From positions 1 to 39,091 of the forward strand of contig MU119605.1 in NCBI GenBank assembly GCA_014904845.1: 39,091 bases of DNA, read 5' to 3'. The position numbers and the translations under genes are program-made. Below, in pieces: positions 33,241 to 39,091 of this stretch (the stretch's first letter is position 1; each line of letters starts with the position of its first letter). Source of the DNA: Acephala macrosclerotiorum (Eukaryota > Ascomycota > Leotiomycetes > Helotiales > Mollisiaceae). The notes below the pieces were generated by a model. The model was not told the origin of the DNA and made no database searches. It saw only the letters and a list, made by a program, of their open reading frames with translations.

Positions 33241-36200
33241 ATTAAAAGAGTAATAAATAAAATACGAAAGAGCGGTTTTAAAATAATGAGCTATAGTTTA
33301 TATTTTTTAATTGCGTATAATTGAAAATATTATAAATTTTAATAATTTATTTTATATAAATAATAATTATTTATTTATTTTAAAAAATTATATATTATTT
33401 ATATAATACGAATTATTTTAATTATAAACGAAAAATATTAATTTTTAATTGAAATATTTAAATTTATAAATAAATTAAAATTTTAAATTTTAAATAATTT
33501 TATTAATTTATTATTATATAAATTAATAAAAATTATAATTATAATTTTTTTTTAAATATATTTTTATTTTAAATATTAAAATTAATAATTATTTTAATAA
33601 AAAATATTAAATATTTAATATTTAATATTTTTATTATTTTTAAAATTTCGAATAAATAAAAATAATTCGTTTAAATATAAATTTTTTTTTAATTTAATTA
33701 TTTTAAAATTAATATTATATTTATAATAATTAATTATAATATAATTTTATCGATTTTATAAAAATTAAAAAATTTAAATTATAATATAATAATTTATTTA
33801 TAATTATATAATTCGATAATTTTAAATATTAAATTAATAATATTATAATATTATAATTAATATTATTCGATTTTATATTAAAAATTTAATTATAAATCGA
33901 TTTTTTTTATAATATTTCGTATTTATATAATACGTAATATAAAATTAATATATAATTAAAATTAATATTTAATATATAAAATAAAAAATATTTATTTTTA
34001 TTAATATTATATTAAAAATATTATATTATTAATAAATTATTTAAACGTATATAAAATTTTCTTTGGATTTTAATATACGTATTAATTATATTAAAAAAAA
34101 TATATATAAATAAAATAAATTAAAAAAAATATATAATTAAATTATTTAAAAATAATATTATTTTTATAATATATTAATATTTATAATTATCGAATTTAAA
34201 AAAAAAAATTTAATTTAAAAAATTAAATTATTATAATATTAATAAATATTTTTTATTTATTTTTTTATTCGTATTTTAAAATAATTAATATTTAAAAAAA
34301 AAAATTTAAATTTTTAATAAAAATTATTTTTATTATAATATTCGTTAAATTATTTTAATTGTTTATTTATTATAATATTAATTATTAATTTTTTTTTTTA
34401 ATAATTTCAAATTTAATTAAATATTTATAAAACGAATATAAATTTATATATATAATTATTAAAATATTAAAAAATTCGAATTATTTAATAATTATATTAA
34501 TAATAAAATCGATTATTAATATTATATTATATATTTTAAAAATTAATATATTTTTAATAAAATTATAATAAAAAAAATTTAATTTTAAATTTATTATTAT
34601 TTATTTATTATTTATTTATAAAAATAATAATTTTAATATTAAATAATAATAAATAAATCGAATATTATTTCGAATTAATAAATAATATTTTTTTATTATA
34701 TTAAAATATATTTATTAAAAATTAATAATATATTTATTATTAATTTTTTTTTAAAATTTAATTATAAATTTTTTTTTCGAAAATAAATTTTTTTTTTATA
34801 TTTATTTATTCGATTTAATATTTAATTTAATATTTTTAAATTTTAAATTTTAAATAATTTTATTAATTCGTTATTACGTAAATTAATAAAATATAATTGT
34901 ATTCAATTAAAATCGCGATCGCAAAATTTTTTAAATATATTTTTATTTTAAATATATTTTTGTTTTAAATATTAAATATTTTTATAATTGTATAATTTTT
35001 AAAAAAAAGTTTTAAAAAATATCTTTTTAGAATTATATATTAAATAAAATAATTTAAATTAATTAAATCGATCATAGTAATTAAATATAAAAACGAGAAT
35101 TTTAAAAAAAAAAATTTTAATATAAAGTTTTATAATAAATACGTTTTTATTTTAAATATTAAAATATTTATTTAGTATTGAATATTCTTATAATTGTACA
35201 ATTCTCGAGAGAAATTTTAAAAAAAAATTTCTTGAAATTATATATTAAATAAAATAATTTAAATTAATTAAATTGATCGTAATAATTCGATATAAAAAAC
35301 GAGAATTTCAAAGAATATTTCTTTAGTAATATAAAACTTCGTAATACGTTTCTATTTTAAATACTAAGAAATTTATTAGTTTATTTATTTTATCGCTCGA
35401 TAAAATTCGAATTATTATATTAATAAAACTATTTTAATTTCAAATTCTTATAAAATATTTAAATTAAAAGTTATTAATTTAAAATTTGAAATAAAAATAA
35501 ATTACTAAAATTGAAAACTTTATAATTTTTCGTAAAAGTATTTTTGCGAGATCTACAAAATAAAATATATATCGAGTATCGAAAGAAAAAACCCGTTTAT
35601 TATTGGCTCGTTTAACGAATCGTCGAACGAGTTTTTTCTTTTGAAACGAGAAAAACATTTTAAAATAAACGTATTATTTATTTGTATTTTTACGATATTA
35701 AATTTTTTTTTTTATAATTATTATTAAAAAATATAAATTATACGTTAAAATAATTATAAATAAATTTTTTTATAATATTTATAATATATAATTTATTAAT
35801 ATATTTTTATTTTAATAATATTATATAAAAATTTTAAAATTATTATAATTATATTTAATAAATTTAAATAACGAATTTAAATAAATAAATATATAAATAT
35901 TAATCGTTAAAAATTCGTTATCGATTGAATATAAATTTATATAATATTTTAAAATTCGAATTAAAAATAATATTAATATAATAATTATTTATTAATTTTA
36001 AATTAAAAATACAAATATTAAATTATTTTATTCGTTTATTTTTAAAATATTTAAAAAAATTTATTTCGTATAATATAATTTAATAATTATTAATCGAAAA
36101 TTAATAAATTTATAAAATATATCGATTGTATATATTTAATTATCGATTATTAATAATTTATATAATTATTTTTTATTATTTTTTATTATAAACGTATTTA

Positions 36201-36900
36201 TAATTTATTTTTCAATATATAAACGTTATATTTTTTTAATAATTACGTAAATTATTTTCGATTTTTTAACGATAAATAATAATAATACGTTTTTATTATT
36301 TATTTTAAAATAAATTTTAAAAATTAATAAAATAAATATAATTTTATTTAATTTTATTAAATTGTTAATAATTTTAATTATTATTTATAAAATTATTTTT
36401 TTATTAATTTATTTATCGTTTAATTTATTACGTGTAATTTTATATACTCGACGTAATAAAATATAATATTTTTTTAATTTTTTTTATATTGTTATAAATT
36501 TTAATAAATATTTTTTTAATTTTAATTATTATTAATTTTATATTTTATTTAAATTTAATTGATAAATTTTTTTTTTTACGTTATAAATAATATAATTCGA
36601 TAATTATTAATACGTATTAATTTAATATAAATAAAAAATATTTTATATTATTTTTATTAATATATTTTTAAAAAATTTCATAGTTTGAAAAATTATTAAT
36701 AAATCGATTATTTGTAAAATTAATTTATTATTTATATATAATACGTTAATAATTATTAAATAATTAAATTTATAATCGTTTTATAAAATACATTTAAATT
36801 TATTAAATAATTATTTATATATTTAATAATAATAATAATATTTAATAAAATATTTAATATATTTCGTATTTATATTATAATTAATTCGTTAAAAAACTTT
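33241..36900. repeat. AT-rich block 3, proximal part, CpG-only residual cytosines
   Basis: Almost pure A/T with residual C nearly confined to CpG, like block 2. The recurrent module of block 2 (taaatcgatc, aaaacgagaattttaaaaaa, aatacgtttttattttaaat) reappears at about 35041-35160 and 35240-35350, followed by R1 copy e. No coding potential. Confidence 0.75.
35505..35660 (+). repeat. R1 repeat copy e
   Basis: Closely matches copy d: gaaaactttataatttttcg, cgagatctacaaaataaaat, acccgtttattattggctcg, tttaacgaatcgtcgaacga, then gaaacgagaaaaacatttt. The more G/C-preserved words make it a useful seed for finding the ancestral element. Confidence 0.7.
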
Positions 36901-37189
36901 TATTAAACGTCGAATTAATAAATATTTAAATTTGTCGAAATATATATACGTGTTTATTACGTGTTCTAATTAAAAAAAAACTAATATAAAAATTGAAAAT
37001 ATATTAATATTTTCAATTCTAGATTTAATTTTTTAAACAATTAATAATTTTTATATTCAATATATAAAAACTATAATTATTAAACGTAATATATTAATAT
37101 ACTCGAGTATTTTAATATTATTAATATTAATCAATATTTGATTTTACTAATTAAATACAAAATAATAAAATTTAAACTAGAAAAAGTTT

Positions 37190-37372
37190 TTATACAAAAA
37201 AATATATACTTTTTCGAAATTTAAAAATATACGTTTAATTTTTTTTCAATATTTAAAAAACTTTACAAAAAAAATACTAAAGAAATTCCATACAAAAAAA
37301 TATAAACTTTTTCAATATTTAAAAATTTTACATTTTATATTTTTTTCAATATTTAAAATTTTTTACATATAA
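37190..37372. repeat. Degenerate direct duplication, about 92 bp unit
   Basis: atacaaaaaaatatatactt, then tttttttcaatatttaaaa, then an aatacta word, occurs twice in the same order, starting near 37193 and 37289. The copies differ by substitutions and small indels. Confidence 0.6.
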
Positions 37373-38436
37373 TACTAAAAATTTAAAAAAACAATTATTG
37401 AAATTTTAATTGCGTTTTCTTTGATTTACGTTTATTATATACGATAAAAAAATCGATTATAAAAATTTTATTTTTTTTAAATCGATAATTAAAATAATAA
37501 TAAATATTATACGTTGTATTTTTTTTTAAAAATAACGAATTTTTATATTATTTAAAACGTATTTAAATTACGATTAATTTGAAATTTTATTTATATTTTA
37601 TATACAAACAAATAAATTTATATTAAAATAAGTAAATTTATTAAATACAAATTAATATTTCAAAATAATAAAAATTGATATTTAAAATAAAAATAAAAAA
37701 TTTTCGAAAAACAATTTACTTTTTTCGAATACTTTTTTACTCTTTAATAACGAGTACAAAAAATTACAAATATTTATTTTAATTTTTTCTATTTTAAAAT
37801 ATTTTTTTTTTTAAATAAATATATAAAAAAAAAAAATTTATTTTATTATAATAAAAACGAATATAAAAAATAAATCGATTTTAAGAAATTAAATTTAAAT
37901 AAATTTATTATAAATAAATTCTTTTTATATAAACTCGAAATATTTAAAAAATTCGAATACAAAAATATAATTTTATAAAATTTTTATAAAAACAATTTTA
38001 AAAATTAAAAATTAATATATTTTAAAATAATTATTAACGATAAAATTATTTCAAAAAAAATAGTATTTATATATTATATAAACGATCAAATAAATAAATT
38101 AAAATTTTTATTTAAAAATAATAACGATATATAATTTAAATAAATACGAAAATACAATAATAAATAAATTTAAAAAAATTCAATTTTCGATTTAATTCGA
38201 AAAATTAATTACAATTAAATTCAATTATTTTAAATAAATTATAAAAATCGAAATTTGAATTAAATATATAATAAAAATTTAAATAAATATTAATTTGAAA
38301 AAATTAAAAAATATTTCGAAATAAAAATAAAATATATGTATTTTTAAAAATATTATTTTAAAAACTTGAAAAAATCGTTAAAAAATTTAATAAAATAAAA
38401 AATAAACGAAAAATAATAATTTATTATAAAATAAAT

Positions 38437-38530
38437 TAATTTAAAATAATAATATTTAATTAATTTAAAATAATAATATTTAATTAATTTAAAATAATAA
38501 TATTTAATTAATTTAAAATAATAATATTTG
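38437..38530. repeat. 24-bp tandem array, 4 copies
   Basis: A 24-bp unit beginning taatttaaaataataata is repeated four times with no differences until the end of the last copy, where tttaat becomes tttga. The array is much more uniform than its surroundings, so it is younger than the bulk of the mutation. Confidence 0.85.
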
Positions 38531-39091
38531 AAAAAAATTTTTTTTAATTCGATTAAAAATAATAAAAAATTAATACTACGAGTAAATTTTTAAATAAATA
38601 TAATATTATTTGTAATATAAATAAAAAAATTTATTAAAATTAAAATTATTATAATAATAAATTTTTCTATTTTTTAATATATAATAAAACAATTATAAAT
38701 CTCGAAAAATTAATTATTTTTAACGAGAAATTTACAACGAATATTAATTATACGATATAAAAAAAAAAATTTAAAAATTTAAATAAAAATAAAAAAAAAA
38801 CGTTAAAAGATTAAATTATTAAAAAATTTAATAATTTAAAAAATTTTTATTTTAATAATAATAATAAATATAAAAAAATAATTTACGATTTTTTTATAAA
38901 AAATTGAAAATATTTCGAATTTATTATAATAATATAAATATTACGTCGAATATATATAGAAAAACGTTTTTAATTATATTGAAAAAACAAATACAAATTT
39001 TTTATTATAATTTTTCGTTTAAAAAAATTATTAAATATATAAAAATTAAATTCGAAATTTTATATATTTTAATAATATATTAAAAAAAAAA

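Larger units (their letters stand above)
36901..39091. repeat. AT-rich block 3, distal part, CpA-retaining
   Basis: From about 36900 the A/T sequence again contains frequent CpA and CpT (for example 37190-37300), like block 1 and unlike 33241-36900. It contains a degenerate direct duplication of about 92 bp at 37190-37372 and a 24-bp tandem array at 38437-38530. No coding potential, and no boundary is reached before the window ends. Confidence 0.7.

Overview
The window looks like a filamentous ascomycete (Pezizomycotina) chromosome segment with a two-speed layout. Genes have short GT-AG introns of about 44-120 nt, and gene islands of ordinary base composition alternate with extremely AT-rich blocks that read like transposon DNA destroyed by repeat-induced point mutation (RIP). 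I cannot name the species. Compositions are judged by eye, not counted.

Layout: 1-5100 AT block 1; 5100-21990 gene island 1; 21990-28000 AT block 2, holding a 0.7 kb patch of normal composition at 22790-23490; 28000-33240 gene island 2; 33240-39091 AT block 3.

Island 1, left half, carries three apparently intact genes: an EBP-type (emopamil-binding/EXPERA) sterol isomerase-like protein (6283-7223, minus), a SET3/MLL5-type PHD-SET chromatin protein (8854-11906, plus) and ALG7, the first enzyme of dolichol-linked N-glycan synthesis (12605-14168, minus). Island 1, right half, is a graveyard. It has an AA8-AA12 cytochrome b / PQQ-sugar dehydrogenase pseudogene (15681-17979), a 389 bp TA-flanked MITE (18310-18698), a delta-9 acyl-CoA desaturase/cytochrome b5 pseudogene (19039-20731, minus) with a likely solo LTR in one intron, and a possible Tc1 transposase scrap. 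Many lesions in the two pseudogenes fit C-to-T at CpA, the RIP signature, so mutation appears to have leaked into single-copy-looking genes.

Island 2 is small and closely hemmed in by AT blocks, yet its two main genes can be assembled without a break: a PF01494-type FAD monooxygenase (28013-29330) and an 11-exon Zn2Cys6 transcription factor (30397-33062). Both are on the minus strand. An oxidase plus a pathway-type regulator suggests a remnant or minimal secondary-metabolism or catabolic locus.

Exon models were assembled by hand from reading frames, splice signals and remembered family motifs. No database search or RNA evidence was available.
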